Made by a program: the position numbers and the translations under genes. DNA of 39,661 bases from a virus, in IMG/VR virus record IMGVR_UViG_3300018933_000009, positions 1 to 39,661 of that record; one strand, written 5' to 3'. Positions 5,934-14,846 of this stretch are shown here, piece after piece. The notes under the pieces were generated by a model. That model was not told the DNA's origin, searched no databases, and saw only the letters and a list, made by a program, of their open reading frames with translations. How positions within the stretch are numbered: position 1 is the stretch's first letter; every line of letters starts with the position of its first letter.

Positions 5934-7142
5934 TCACACCCCCACGCAGGTGAGGCGTACGCGCTCGGGGCCGTTCGCCGCGGTGTTCTCGATACCGACG
6001 ATGCGGAGCACACCCTCCCGGCCGCGCGGGCTCTGCGGCTCGGGGTCGATGACGAACAGCGCCTCGTCGCCCACGCTGTAGCTGCCGAACGCGGGATCGC
6101 CGTCCGCCACCACCTCGAACCGCGGCTGCGCCTGCGCCTGCTGCCTCGCCGTGAGGTCCGAGTTCGTCATGCCCTGCACCTGCGCCTCGTCCACCACGTC
6201 CTCGTACGTGGCGACACCCTCCAGCAGCGGCCAGCCCGCATCGAGCATGTCCTGCGCCGACGCGGTCTTCACGATGCGGGCCTCGCCCGTGCCGGCGCCG
6301 AGGCCGCTCATCTCGGTGACGATCGACGTGCCGTCCTCGGGCCAGTCGTAGCTGATGATCGAGCCGTGGCCGCCGCCCTTGCTGAACACCAGGCCCGATT
6401 CCGCGACGGTCCGGCCGCGGCGCGGGTACCAAGTACGGATCCGCCGGTAGCGGGTGGGGGCCTGATTGTTCGCGGCGCTGGTCCAGCCGATCTCCACGCC
6501 GAAGTCGAACCCGTCGTCGGCCGCCGCGAGTTCGGCGATGGCCTTGTAGATCTCGGGCCGCTCGTACCCGAAGTAGCTGACGTTGCGGGTGATGCCGTGC
6601 GGCGGCCCGGCCAGCGGGTTGACGTCGAGGCCGATGCTCCCGCCCGGCTGGTCCTGGGCGTACCGCATCAAGGACCAGACGATCCACATCTGATCGCCGT
6701 ACAGGCGCTGCCCGCCCCGGTCCACGTACCGCGGATCGAGCAACAGCGACGTGTCCGTGGACAGGGTCTTCTTGATGTAGCGGCGCTGGAAGTACGACAG
6801 GAACTCGCTCGCCTGGATCGACTTGCCGCCCTTGACGTTCTGCCGCGTCCAGACGATGCCACCCCACACCAGCACCCCGTCCCGGTCCACGTAGACCGCG
6901 GTCCGGCCCGGCTGCGACGCGGTCTCCGGGTCGAGCGGCAGCGTCTCGTCGGTGTACGGGATCGTCGCGGACAGCTGGCCGATTCCGTTCAGCTCGTACG
7001 AGTACGAGACCTCCGACAGCGGCAGCTCGGCGAGCAGAGTGTCCGTGCGCAGGTCGCAGAACAGGTACGTGTACGTGTGCTCGGGCTGCTCGGCCGTGGC
7101 CGCGGCGTCGAGCAGAGCGGCGGCGGAGGCGAACGTCGTCAT
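5934..7142 (-). CDS. Minor tail protein, Gp37-like tail-associated family
   Basis: The 402-aa product resembles the ReqiPepy6 Gp37-like family found in siphophages of Gram-positive hosts, with the characteristic start YTYLFCDLRTDTLLAELPLS, ELNGIGQLSATIP and VLVWGGIVW in its first 100 residues. It sits after the Dit and fibre genes and likely contributes to the baseplate or adsorption hub. ATG at 7142 overlaps the preceding stop by one base (TGATG). Confidence 0.82.
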   Translation of the reverse strand: MTTFASAAALLDAAATAEQPEHTYTYLFCDLRTDTLLAELPLSEVSYSYELNGIGQLSATIPYTDETLPLDPETASQPGRTAVYVDRDGVLVWGGIVWTRQNVKGGKSIQASEFLSYFQRRYIKKTLSTDTSLLLDPRYVDRGGQRLYGDQMWIVWSLMRYAQDQPGGSIGLDVNPLAGPPHGITRNVSYFGYERPEIYKAIAELAAADDGFDFGVEIGWTSAANNQAPTRYRRIRTWYPRRGRTVAESGLVFSKGGGHGSIISYDWPEDGTSIVTEMSGLGAGTGEARIVKTASAQDMLDAGWPLLEGVATYEDVVDEAQVQGMTNSDLTARQQAQAQPRFEVVADGDPAFGSYSVGDEALFVIDPEPQSPRGREGVLRIVGIENTAANGPERVRLTCVGV

Positions 7143-8317
7143 CACGCCACCCTCGTCAGCCGCAGCCAGCTGTACCTCTTCAAGTTCACGCTCGTCGCAT
7201 TCGACACGGTCGGCGCCCAGTCGACCGACACGTTGCCCGCCGTGCCGGCCGTCTCGACCAGGCCGTGGACGGGCAGGCCGTAGATGGTGCCGGTGTTGGC
7301 GATGCCGTAGGAGCGCGAGCCGCCGTTGATCGTGGTGGCGGCCATGCGCTGCACGTCGGCGTCGGAGACGGCGGCCGAGGTAGGTGCAGCGGCGGGCGGC
7401 CCGACGATGTTCCACTGCCCGCCCGCGCCCGTCGGTCCGTTGATCGCCACGTTGAAGTCCGGGGTCAAGGAGGCGCTGGAGATGTAGAGCACGCCGTCCA
7501 TCTCGTACGTCGCGTTCGCGGCCACGGCGATGGACAGGTGATCGTCAGGCGCCAGCGTCGTCGTGTTCGCCCTCGCGGTGTCCGCGGTCTTGCGGGCCCG
7601 CAGCGCCTTGCCGATCGGCGACGCGCCCGCCGAGTCGAGTAGGACCGCCGTGGTGCCGTCGCTTTTGCCGTACACCCACGTGTCGGTATCCATCCGGTAC
7701 CGCAGCTGCGCGGGATGCGGCCGGGCCAGATCCACGCTGGAGGAGACGGGCACGGCCCCGCCCAGAGCGACGCTGTAGTTCCGGACATCGGTGATGTTCG
7801 CCGCCGACACGCTCGTCTGCGACGGGCCGATCGCGATATCGGCCAGGACCTGGGCGTTGTTCGGCAGGGTGCCGCGCACCGTTGCGCCGGCCGTCGCCGC
7901 GTACGGGCCCTGGATGATCTCCAGCCGCCATTCCGACACGGAACCGGCATATTCGGCGTCGTACACCGCGGCGACCACGGTGTCCTTCCGGTACTGCCCG
8001 GCGCCGCCCGCAGGCTGCACGTTCAGCGTCACGTCGCCGTCGTTGACGCAGACGTAGGTGCCCTGCCCGCCCGTGTCGTGCTGGTCGATGAAGCAGATCC
8101 CGCCCGACACGATCACCGTCATGTTCGGAGTGGGAGCGGCGCGAACCTTCAGCTGTTGGTTCTGGTAGCTCGGCTTCACGCCCTGCCGGATGCGGGTCGG
8201 GTACGGCTCATCCACGGCGAAACCTGGGTAGCTCAGCAGCGCGCTGACCACCAGCCGGTCAGTCCTGGCCGGGTAGCTACCGGCCTGCATCCACGCCGGG
8301 GGGTTGATCACAGCCAC
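7142..8317 (-). CDS. Tail fibre / receptor-binding protein candidate, 391 aa
   Basis: The product is beta-rich with low charge. The N-terminal 200 residues (MQAGSYPARTDRLVVSAL, GGICFIDQHDTGGQGTYVCVNDGDV) are typical of phage structural proteins that fold as the base of a fibre; the C-terminal part (ANATYEMDGVLYISSASLTPDF, then SVDWAPTVSNATSVNLKRYSWLRLTRVA) resembles C-terminal fibre domains. It starts with GTG at 8317, preceded by GAGAGGAGA. The gene is in the usual place for host recognition. Confidence 0.75.
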   Translation of the reverse strand: MAVINPPAWMQAGSYPARTDRLVVSALLSYPGFAVDEPYPTRIRQGVKPSYQNQQLKVRAAPTPNMTVIVSGGICFIDQHDTGGQGTYVCVNDGDVTLNVQPAGGAGQYRKDTVVAAVYDAEYAGSVSEWRLEIIQGPYAATAGATVRGTLPNNAQVLADIAIGPSQTSVSAANITDVRNYSVALGGAVPVSSSVDLARPHPAQLRYRMDTDTWVYGKSDGTTAVLLDSAGASPIGKALRARKTADTARANTTTLAPDDHLSIAVAANATYEMDGVLYISSASLTPDFNVAINGPTGAGGQWNIVGPPAAAPTSAAVSDADVQRMAATTINGGSRSYGIANTGTIYGLPVHGLVETAGTAGNVSVDWAPTVSNATSVNLKRYSWLRLTRVA

Positions 8318-8332
8318 GGTGGATCTCCTCTC

Positions 8333-9187
8333 TCACAGGCTGGTGTCGCGCCACGTGACAGTCAGTAGGGATGTCTGGCCCGGGGCGCCCGGCAAGGCGC
8401 TGCCCCGGTAGGCGAGTTCGTTGGAGCCGGGCTGAAGCAGCGGCCACACCGAGCCCGCCCTCACCCACGACCGGCGCGGGCTCGACCCCATCAGCAGCAC
8501 CGCCCTGGAGCGGGTGTCGATCAGCAGGTACTCGCCCGCCTGAAGCGTCGCGTCGAGGGTGAGGATGCTGCCGGTGTTGACCTGCTCGATCGCCGGGGAC
8601 GCCACCGGCCCGTCAATCCGCAGCACCGGGTACGCCGGGCTGGCCCCCTCGTTGACGGCGGTCAGCCGACCGGACGAGCCAGCGCTGCCGTACGACCGCG
8701 GATACGTCAGCGGGTACGACCGACCGGCCGACGGGCTGTACGCGGTCGTCGAGGCGCTGCGCTCTTCCAGTCCGTACAGGTACGGGTCGGGACAGTAGAC
8801 CTCCAGCGCGGCATCACCGATCCGCCACAGGTACTCAGCGTCATACGGGAGACTGCGCTTGCGGATCTTGCCCCACACCAGGACGCCCTGGTCGAGGAAC
8901 TGGAGGGGCTGCGGCTGGCGTTGCGGCTGCGTCGCGTTCCGCAGCGCGAGCGTCAGCGCCCGCAGCTCGTCCGGGCTGTCCGCGCGGATCCCGAGCTTCA
9001 GCTGCACGACCCTGGCCCCGGTGTAGTCCGGGCCGCTGTAGTCGCCGTGCTGCCCGGGCCGCTCGACGTCCTCGCCGCGGATCTCGGGCAGGTCGTCCAG
9101 ACCCTCGATCCCGGTCACCGCGTACGGTGTGCCGGGCCCGAACTGGAGGTCGCCCCACTGCACGCGGCCGAGTCGCTGCTGAGCCAC
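8333..9187 (-). CDS. Distal tail protein (Dit-like)
   Basis: The 284-aa protein follows the tape measure gene, the standard place for Dit. Its N-terminal half has the QWGDLQFGPGTPYAVTGIEGL, DLPEIRG and REDVE-like features of the siphophage tail-family (SPP1 gp19.1-like) barrel, and the C-terminal part is a galectin-like beta domain. Dit forms the ring joining tail tube and tip. GTG at 9187 follows GGGAGGGGA, which lies inside the tape measure gene end. Confidence 0.82.
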   Translation of the reverse strand: MAQQRLGRVQWGDLQFGPGTPYAVTGIEGLDDLPEIRGEDVERPGQHGDYSGPDYTGARVVQLKLGIRADSPDELRALTLALRNATQPQRQPQPLQFLDQGVLVWGKIRKRSLPYDAEYLWRIGDAALEVYCPDPYLYGLEERSASTTAYSPSAGRSYPLTYPRSYGSAGSSGRLTAVNEGASPAYPVLRIDGPVASPAIEQVNTGSILTLDATLQAGEYLLIDTRSRAVLLMGSSPRRSWVRAGSVWPLLQPGSNELAYRGSALPGAPGQTSLLTVTWRDTSL

Positions 9188-9190
9188 GGC

Positions 9191-12100
9191 TCATCCCCTC
9201 CCCACGAGGCCGAGCCACGACAGCTCGCGCACGATGCCCTGCGGCGTCGCGTCGGACCCGTAGAGGTTGATCGTGATGTACCGGTCTCCGCCGCCCGCGC
9301 CGCCCGCGTACACCTGCGCCAGCTGCGCCGCCGACGGCGCAGCCACGACCGCGCCCCGCAGCCCCGACGTCACGTCGAGCGCGGCGCCGGCCATCCTGCG
9401 CGCCGCCGCCCGCACCCGGTCCGTGCTCGCGAGGAAACCGTCCGCCAGGCCGCGGCCGTCCATCTCACCGATCCATGCGAACGCCCTGCTCGGGCTGCGC
9501 GTCTTGTGGACCTTCTTGACCACCGAGAGCATGCTCTCGGCGATCCGGCGCATCGCTGCCTCGATGGCGGATTCCTGTGCCTTCAGCCCGGCCACGAGTC
9601 CCTGCGCCGCGCGGATGCCAGCGCCGTACAGCGCATCGCCCACGGTGTTGCCGGTCGCCGTCGCCGAGGCCGCGAGCTGCCCTTGCAGCTGGTTGATCCG
9701 CGCCAGCTCGGCGGGCGTCGCCTTCGCCAGCGCGGAGGCCGTGGCCCCACCAGCCTCGACACCAGCGTCGGCGATCTGCTGGAGCAGGTCCGACCGGAGC
9801 CCCGCCTTCTCCAGCTTGGCGATGTTGTCCTCGAACTCGCGCGTCTTCTTCACCGCTTGCTGGAGCCCGACCGTGATGGCGCTCACGCTGTTCACGTCGG
9901 CGTGCCCGGTGGTGATGTTGGCCTCGTCGAGGATGCCCCCGCGAATGTCGGCCGCCGCCTTGCTGCGCGCCTTCACCAGGTCGTCGAGCTTCTTCTGAGC
10001 AGCCGCCAGCTTCTTGACCACCGCGTCCCGGCGCGCGACAAGGCGTTCCAGCTCGACGGTGGCCTTCTTCAGCGTCTTGCCGTACCCGCTCTTGACGTTG
10101 TCGGGCAGTGCCTTGGTGATCGACTGGAGCCTCGACCGCAGTTTCGCGGTGCTGTCGTTGATGCCCCGGATGAAGCCCTCGATCAGCAGGCGACCAGCCG
10201 GGGTGAGGATCCGGGCGTCCTTCGCGGGCGGGCCCTTCCAGCTCGTCAGCGAGTCGGTGATCCCGCCCAGCGTGCTCTTGACGCTGCCCACCATCGACTT
10301 GATCCCGTCGATGAAGCCCTGGATCAGGTCCTTACCGGCGTTCCACAGCACGCTGCCGATTGAGCCCAGCGCCGCCCGCGCCTGCCCCGGCAGACCCTTC
10401 ACCCACGTGACCGCGTTCGCGATGGAATCCCGGATCGCCTGCACCAGCAGCTTGCCCGCCGCGAGCGCAGGCGCAGCGATCATCCGACCCAGCGAAGCCA
10501 GCGCCGACCCCGCCCGCGCCGGCATGCCCCGCAGCCAGTCGATAGCGGCACCGACGCCCTGCCCCACCCACCGGCCGAGGGCGGTGGCCTGCTCCGAAAT
10601 CCACGACGCTGCACTGCCCACCGCCGACTTGGCCATGGCCCACGCACCGGAGAAGTCACCGGTCAGCAGTTTGCCGAGGAAGGTCAGGATCGGCACGAGG
10701 ACGTGGGTGATCGCCCCGCCGAGAATCTTCGCGAGCACCGTTGCCAGACCGGTGATCAGACCCATCAGCGGCTGGATCACCGGCATCAGCATCTCGATGA
10801 TCAGGACCGCGAGTTTCGCGAACGCGCCCAGGATTGGGGAGGCAGCCACCATCAGTTCACCGAACGCTGAGCCGAGCGCCGCCAGTCCGGGCGCGAGTTG
10901 CACGATCAGGTCGGCGAGGACGGGGAGCAGCACCTGCGCGAGCCGGGCCAGCATGTCCGCGAACGGCTGCACGAACCCGGGCATTTCCGCGAGGATCGGC
11001 GCGAGCGCGCCGAGCAGCGCGTCGGCGACCTCTTGCAGCACCGGCGCGATCTCCTGGAACACCTCGGACAGCGCCTGGAACAGGGGCAGCACAATCGGCA
11101 GCAGCGCGGTGATCAGCTCGCCGAACATCGTCAGCAGCGGCGACACGGCGACGATCAGTTCCCCGGCGGCCACGGCCACGGCCTGGAGGACCGGCCCCAG
11201 CGCCTTGATGATCGGGGTGAGGGCGGTGCCCAGCGCGGTGACCAGCGTCTGCACGGGCGGGCCGAGAGCCTGCACGACGGGGGCGATAGCGAGCAGTGCC
11301 TGCGCGAGGAGCGGCGCCACTGTCGTGCCGATCGTGGCCATCGTCTGGAACAGCTCGCGGAGCCCGCCCTGCACCTGCGCGCTGTTCATGACGTCGGCGA
11401 TGGCCGCCGTGACGTCCTGGAGGACGCCGACCATGCCGCCGCCGTCGGCCGGCATCGCCTTGAAGATGCTGCCGATGATCTTCGCGACGTTCCCGCCGAC
11501 CTCCAACAGATCCTTCAGGACGTCGATGGCGCGCTCGATCGCGTCCTGCATCTCGCCGGACTCGTACGCCTTGGTCAGCCGCTTGCCGATCCCCTCGGCC
11601 GCGCTGCCTGCGGCTGCGGTCAGCCGCTCGAAGCTGGGCCCGGCCGCGGCGCCGATCTGACCGAGGCTCGTCACCACGATGCCGGGTATGCCGGACAGGT
11701 TGTGCAGGCCCTTGCTGGCCGAGCCCAGCGCCTTGCCCAGGGTGCCGGTCTCGGCCAGCTCCCGCGCCGAGGTGGACACGCCCTTGGCCATGTCGTTGAG
11801 CGCCTTGCCCGAGGACACCAAGTTGGTGCGCAGGATCGGCAGCACCTTCGATCCGGTGCGCTCCAGCTCCCCGGCCAGGCCGCGGAACACCTCGTTCTGC
11901 ACCGCCTGCTGCATGTCCCGCAGGGCGGGCGCCGCGTCGTGCACAGCCTCGGCGAACTTCCGCGCCTCCGGGCTCAGTTTCTCCAGCGCCTCGGCGTACT
12001 CCTCCGCCTTGCTGGGGTCCAGAGCCGCGGAGAGCGCGTCCTCCATGCCGACCGCGGCCAGCTTCACCGCGCCCTGCGCCAGCTTCACGGCGGCCAAGCC

Positions 12101-12733
12101 GGTGACCGCGACGCCAGCGGCGGGCCCCACCTGGGCGAGGGTCTGCACGACGCCGGCCACAAGGGGCGCCGCCGCGCCGAGACCCGCCGCGGCCTTCCCG
12201 ACCCCGGCCAGCGCACCGGCCGCGGACCCTGCCACCGAGGTGAGACGCCCGAGGACGCCGGCCAGCCGGCGGGGCCGCTCGTCGTCCACGTCCACGTCGA
12301 TCTGGACGTCCGTGTCGTCCGCTCGGCGGGCGGCGTCGCGCAGTTCCTCCAGCTGGCGCAGCGCGCCGCGGGTGACCGCCTGCACGTTGATGTTCGGGTG
12401 GGTGTCGGACAGCCGCTGGAGGTGGGGCTCCAGCTGCTCCAGGCGGCGCAGCGCGTCGGTGATCGACACGTCCACGCCGATGCGCTCGCCCGCGAGGTCG
12501 TCGAGCTGCTGGCGCACCCGGGCGAGGTCGCGGTCTACCTCGTCGGTGGACGCGTCCACGTCGATGGTCGGCAGGTGGGCGAGCAGGTTCTGTAGCTCGC
12601 GCTGGATCCCGCCGCCGAGCGCGGCGCCGACGCTGGAGCCCTGCCTGCCCGCGTCCGCGACCGTGCCGGACAGCCCGTCGAGGGTGACCGCGAGGTGCGA
12701 GATCAGGTTCGGCAGGTTGATGTCGTCGGCCAC
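9191..12733 (-). CDS. Tail tape measure protein
   Basis: At 1180 aa this is the longest gene of the window and lies between the tail chaperones and Dit. The N-terminus is coiled-coil rich with charged heptads; the middle (about 500-750) has repeated hydrophobic, membrane-like helices (LLAQALLAIAPVVQALGPPVQTL and similar); the C-terminal third has MVGSVKSTL and RSPSRAFAWIGEMDGRGLADGF, typical of actinophage tape measures. It sets tail length and is ejected with DNA. GTG at 12733 follows GGAGGTGA. Length suggests a tail near 180 nm, an inference from about 1.5 angstrom per residue. Confidence 0.95.
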   Translation of the reverse strand: MADDINLPNLISHLAVTLDGLSGTVADAGRQGSSVGAALGGGIQRELQNLLAHLPTIDVDASTDEVDRDLARVRQQLDDLAGERIGVDVSITDALRRLEQLEPHLQRLSDTHPNINVQAVTRGALRQLEELRDAARRADDTDVQIDVDVDDERPRRLAGVLGRLTSVAGSAAGALAGVGKAAAGLGAAAPLVAGVVQTLAQVGPAAGVAVTGLAAVKLAQGAVKLAAVGMEDALSAALDPSKAEEYAEALEKLSPEARKFAEAVHDAAPALRDMQQAVQNEVFRGLAGELERTGSKVLPILRTNLVSSGKALNDMAKGVSTSARELAETGTLGKALGSASKGLHNLSGIPGIVVTSLGQIGAAAGPSFERLTAAAGSAAEGIGKRLTKAYESGEMQDAIERAIDVLKDLLEVGGNVAKIIGSIFKAMPADGGGMVGVLQDVTAAIADVMNSAQVQGGLRELFQTMATIGTTVAPLLAQALLAIAPVVQALGPPVQTLVTALGTALTPIIKALGPVLQAVAVAAGELIVAVSPLLTMFGELITALLPIVLPLFQALSEVFQEIAPVLQEVADALLGALAPILAEMPGFVQPFADMLARLAQVLLPVLADLIVQLAPGLAALGSAFGELMVAASPILGAFAKLAVLIIEMLMPVIQPLMGLITGLATVLAKILGGAITHVLVPILTFLGKLLTGDFSGAWAMAKSAVGSAASWISEQATALGRWVGQGVGAAIDWLRGMPARAGSALASLGRMIAAPALAAGKLLVQAIRDSIANAVTWVKGLPGQARAALGSIGSVLWNAGKDLIQGFIDGIKSMVGSVKSTLGGITDSLTSWKGPPAKDARILTPAGRLLIEGFIRGINDSTAKLRSRLQSITKALPDNVKSGYGKTLKKATVELERLVARRDAVVKKLAAAQKKLDDLVKARSKAAADIRGGILDEANITTGHADVNSVSAITVGLQQAVKKTREFEDNIAKLEKAGLRSDLLQQIADAGVEAGGATASALAKATPAELARINQLQGQLAASATATGNTVGDALYGAGIRAAQGLVAGLKAQESAIEAAMRRIAESMLSVVKKVHKTRSPSRAFAWIGEMDGRGLADGFLASTDRVRAAARRMAGAALDVTSGLRGAVVAAPSAAQLAQVYAGGAGGGDRYITINLYGSDATPQGIVRELSWLGLVGRG

Positions 12734-12747
12734 GGCAGGTCACCTCC

Positions 12748-13397
12748 TCAGATGCGGGGCATGCGGGCCATGTCGAGCAGGCCGGGGCCGGACTGCATGG
12801 CGGGCTCGGTGCGGGTGCCGCCGGTCTGGTGGGCGGCCTGGTGCTGCTCGGCGAGGGAGAGCAGCTGGCGGGGGGTCATGCCCCAGAATTCGCGGGGAGA
12901 AATGTGGAGGGCACCGACGGCGAGGTACTGGAACTCGTCCCAGGGGAAGCCGTCTCCAGGCCCGGCGTCACCGTCTCCACGGTGGCCGGGGCTGCGCCGT
13001 TTCCCCGGTTCTCCAGGGCGCGGCCGAGCGCGGCGGTGAAGGCATCGGTGTACTCGCCGAGGCGGCCCGGGTCGAGCAGATCCTCCAAGTTGGCGCCGTC
13101 GGTGCGGCGCCGGTACACGATGCTGGAGACGCTGCGGTTGCCGTTCGCGTCCACGTGCTCGCGGATCAGCGGCTCGAAACCGCCGGGGCCGATGGTGCCC
13201 GCGCCGATGATCTGCGCGAGGGGGCCGAACGCGGCGCCCTTGCCGGTCGAGTCGATGGCGTTCTGCACGGCGCCGACCGACCCGAAGCGGGCCTCCAGCA
13301 GGGCGAGCGCGCGGAACGAGTACCTGAGCGGCACCTCGGTGCCGTCGGTCAGGGTGATGCTGCCGCCCTCGGCGAGCAGGTCAAGGCCAGTCGTCAT
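12748..13397 (-). CDS. Tail assembly chaperone, frameshift product (gpGT analogue)
   Basis: The second reading frame downstream of the gpG-like gene encodes WDEFQYLAVGALHISPREFW and ends at 12748 with the tail-chaperone-like QLLSLAEQHQAAHQ. It has no start of its own and is reached by a -1 shift from the 13397 gene. A candidate slip site is TTCCCCT at 12942-12948 (minus strand). The fusion would be about 216 aa. Position just before the tape measure and the overlapping frames are the classic layout for lambda G/GT chaperones, which fold and coat the tape measure. The exact slip point is inferred. Confidence 0.7.
12876..13397 (-). CDS. Tail assembly chaperone (gpG analogue)
   Basis: The 173-aa unshifted product starts at the ATG at 13397. 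Residues 15-125 form the chaperone domain (LTDGTEVPLRYSFRALALLEARFG, AFTAALGRAL); the last 35 residues are Ser/Pro/Thr rich and are translated only when the ribosome does not shift. It follows the major tail protein and shares its 5' region with the longer frameshift product. Confidence 0.85.
   Translation of the reverse strand: MTTGLDLLAEGGSITLTDGTEVPLRYSFRALALLEARFGSVGAVQNAIDSTGKGAAFGPLAQIIGAGTIGPGGFEPLIREHVDANGNRSVSSIVYRRRTDGANLEDLLDPGRLGEYTDAFTAALGRALENRGNGAAPATVETVTPGLETASPGTSSSTSPSVPSTFLPANSGA
12942..12948 (-). other. Candidate -1 ribosomal slip site
   Basis: The minus-strand heptamer TTCCCCT, read TCC-CCT in the zero frame, allows re-pairing to TTC-CCC. It precedes the WDEFQYL frame directly. 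The two frames overlap for longer, so another nearby site is possible. Confidence 0.4.
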
Positions 13398-13452
13398 GGT
13401 CGTGGGTCCCTACGTGAGTGCCGGGTTTCGGCCTGCGGATGAGGGGTGGGGA

Positions 13453-13492
13453 CCGGGCGCGGCGCGCTGAGCGAGAGGCGCCCCGCGCCCGG
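13453..13492 (-). terminator. Hairpin after the major tail protein gene
   Basis: A 10-bp GC-rich stem (13453-13462 with 13483-13492) begins 3 bp past the major tail protein stop. It may attenuate transcription so that tail tube protein is made in excess over downstream chaperone and tape measure. Confidence 0.65.
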
Positions 13493-13495
13493 AGA

Positions 13496-14062
13496 TCAGG
13501 CGATCGCGGCGGCGGTCTCGTTCAGGACGGTCGAGATCCACAGCCCGGTGGACTGGAGCGGGTCCGCGTCGGCCGTGAAGGACACGATGCGGTAGTCCTC
13601 CTCGGCGAATCCCATGTCCGGGAACGCGGAGAGCGTGAGCTTGTGCAGGACCACGTGGTGGTCACCGCCGACGATGTCCACGCCGTTCGGCGGGGTGACC
13701 CCCTCCAGCTTGAACGGCGGGAGGTTCGCGTCGTCCGCGCTGAGATCCCACTGCGTCTTCTGGGTGGGCGTGGTGCCCGAGTCGGTGACGGCGCCGCCGA
13801 CGATCGCGGCGAGGACGTCCATCGACAGCTTGGCGTGCGACACGCTGACCTGAATGTTCGTGATCGCTGCGTTGGTCGCCAACTGGGTGTTGTCGCCGCG
13901 CAGCTTCTTGACCTCAACGTCGCCGGAAATCTCGAACGTCTTGATGCCGGGCACGTCGATCGGCGTCCCGTACGTCGGGGTCCCACCGGCCGGGTCGGCG
14001 GTGAGCGCGGAGATCTTGGCGTCCTGGATGCCGTAGACGCGGGTGAATCGCTGGAGCGGCAT
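13496..14062 (-). CDS. Major tail tube protein
   Basis: The 188-aa product follows the head-tail connector/terminator genes and precedes the chaperones. Features such as GIQDAKISALTADPAG, VPGIKTFEISGDVEVKKLRGDN and the regular beta-strand pattern fit siphophage tail tube proteins of actinophages. Start is ATG at 14062 with GGAAGGA ahead. Many copies polymerise into the tube. The stop is followed at once by a hairpin. Confidence 0.88.
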   Translation of the reverse strand: MPLQRFTRVYGIQDAKISALTADPAGGTPTYGTPIDVPGIKTFEISGDVEVKKLRGDNTQLATNAAITNIQVSVSHAKLSMDVLAAIVGGAVTDSGTTPTQKTQWDLSADDANLPPFKLEGVTPPNGVDIVGGDHHVVLHKLTLSAFPDMGFAEEDYRIVSFTADADPLQSTGLWISTVLNETAAAIA

Positions 14063-14094
14063 GGTCTGTCCTTCCTGGTGCCGGGGTTCGGCCC

Positions 14095-14400
14095 TTACGT
14101 GGTGGGGGTGTCGGCGGCGGTGAACTCGATGGGCGGGGCCTCGGGCTGCTCGGCCGGGATGGTGCGCATCTCGTCGCCCTCCAGCTGCGGCAGCGGTCCG
14201 GCGTCCTGCGGGACCAGCACCCCGTCCACGGCCCACCAGGTGGTCCCGGGCCGCGAGCCCTCCTGCACAGACACCGCGCCGTGCGCGGTCTCGGACAGGA
14301 AGGCGACGCGCTCAACGGTCGAGCCGGGGCGCGCCGGCCACGCGGGGCCGAGGTAGCCGATGACTTCCTCGCGGGGCATCTGGATGAAGGTGACGGTCAC
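14095..14400 (-). CDS. Small virion-region protein, 101 aa
   Basis: It lies between the tail terminator-like gene and the tail tube gene with a GTGA overlap at its start (GTG at 14400). The N-terminal part (TVTFIQMPREEVIGYLGPAW) is followed by a beta-rich core and an acidic, proline-rich tail. It is probably a head-tail joining or tail completion protein by position; no motif recognised. Confidence 0.6.
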   Translation of the reverse strand: MTVTFIQMPREEVIGYLGPAWPARPGSTVERVAFLSETAHGAVSVQEGSRPGTTWWAVDGVLVPQDAGPLPQLEGDEMRTIPAEQPEAPPIEFTAADTPTT

Positions 14401-14846
14401 TGGGGAACCACCTCGGTCTTCCGCAGCGGTCGGTGCACCTCGACGGTGATCGACTCGCGGACCTCGTTGTTGGCGACGGGGAATCGGTCGATGTCCTGCA
14501 CCCGAACTGCGGTAACAGGGCTCGGAGCGTCCGGCAGCTGACAGCCGTGCAGCGCCGCGGCGAGGACTTCGGCCAGCCCGTAACGCTCGGCGTTCTTCGC
14601 CAGCCGGGTGTTGACCTTTGCCCGGGCGGGCTGGATCAGGTCGACGGTGAGAATCTCGACGACGGCCAGGTCGGCACTCGGGTCGCCGAAGTCACCGTTC
14701 GCCACGGTGTTCAGGCGGATGTCCTGCCGTTGGACCACGCCGTACGGTGGGGTCTGCCCGGGTCGGGGGCCCTCGCGGAAGAACGGCACGCCGGACCCGA
14801 GGGCTTCGAGTCGGGCCTTGATCGCGCCCTCGGTCGTGGCGGCCAT
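14397..14846 (-). CDS. Tail terminator / minor tail connector candidate
   Basis: The 149-aa product occupies the slot of the tail terminator (after the gp10-like gene and before the tail tube). It contains a helical N-terminus (GAIKARLEALGSGVPFFREGP) and an alternating beta core (LAVVEILTVDLIQPARAKVN, ESITVEVHRPL), consistent with that fold. ATG at 14846 overlaps the preceding stop by one base. Confidence 0.65.
   Translation of the reverse strand: MAATTEGAIKARLEALGSGVPFFREGPRPGQTPPYGVVQRQDIRLNTVANGDFGDPSADLAVVEILTVDLIQPARAKVNTRLAKNAERYGLAEVLAAALHGCQLPDAPSPVTAVRVQDIDRFPVANNEVRESITVEVHRPLRKTEVVPQ

Noticed and set aside
10857-12743. 628-aa leftward frame overlapping the tape measure
   Set aside because: Same strand but different frame; Arg/Gly-rich low-complexity translation typical of a shadow. 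The tape measure frame has the codon pattern and motifs.
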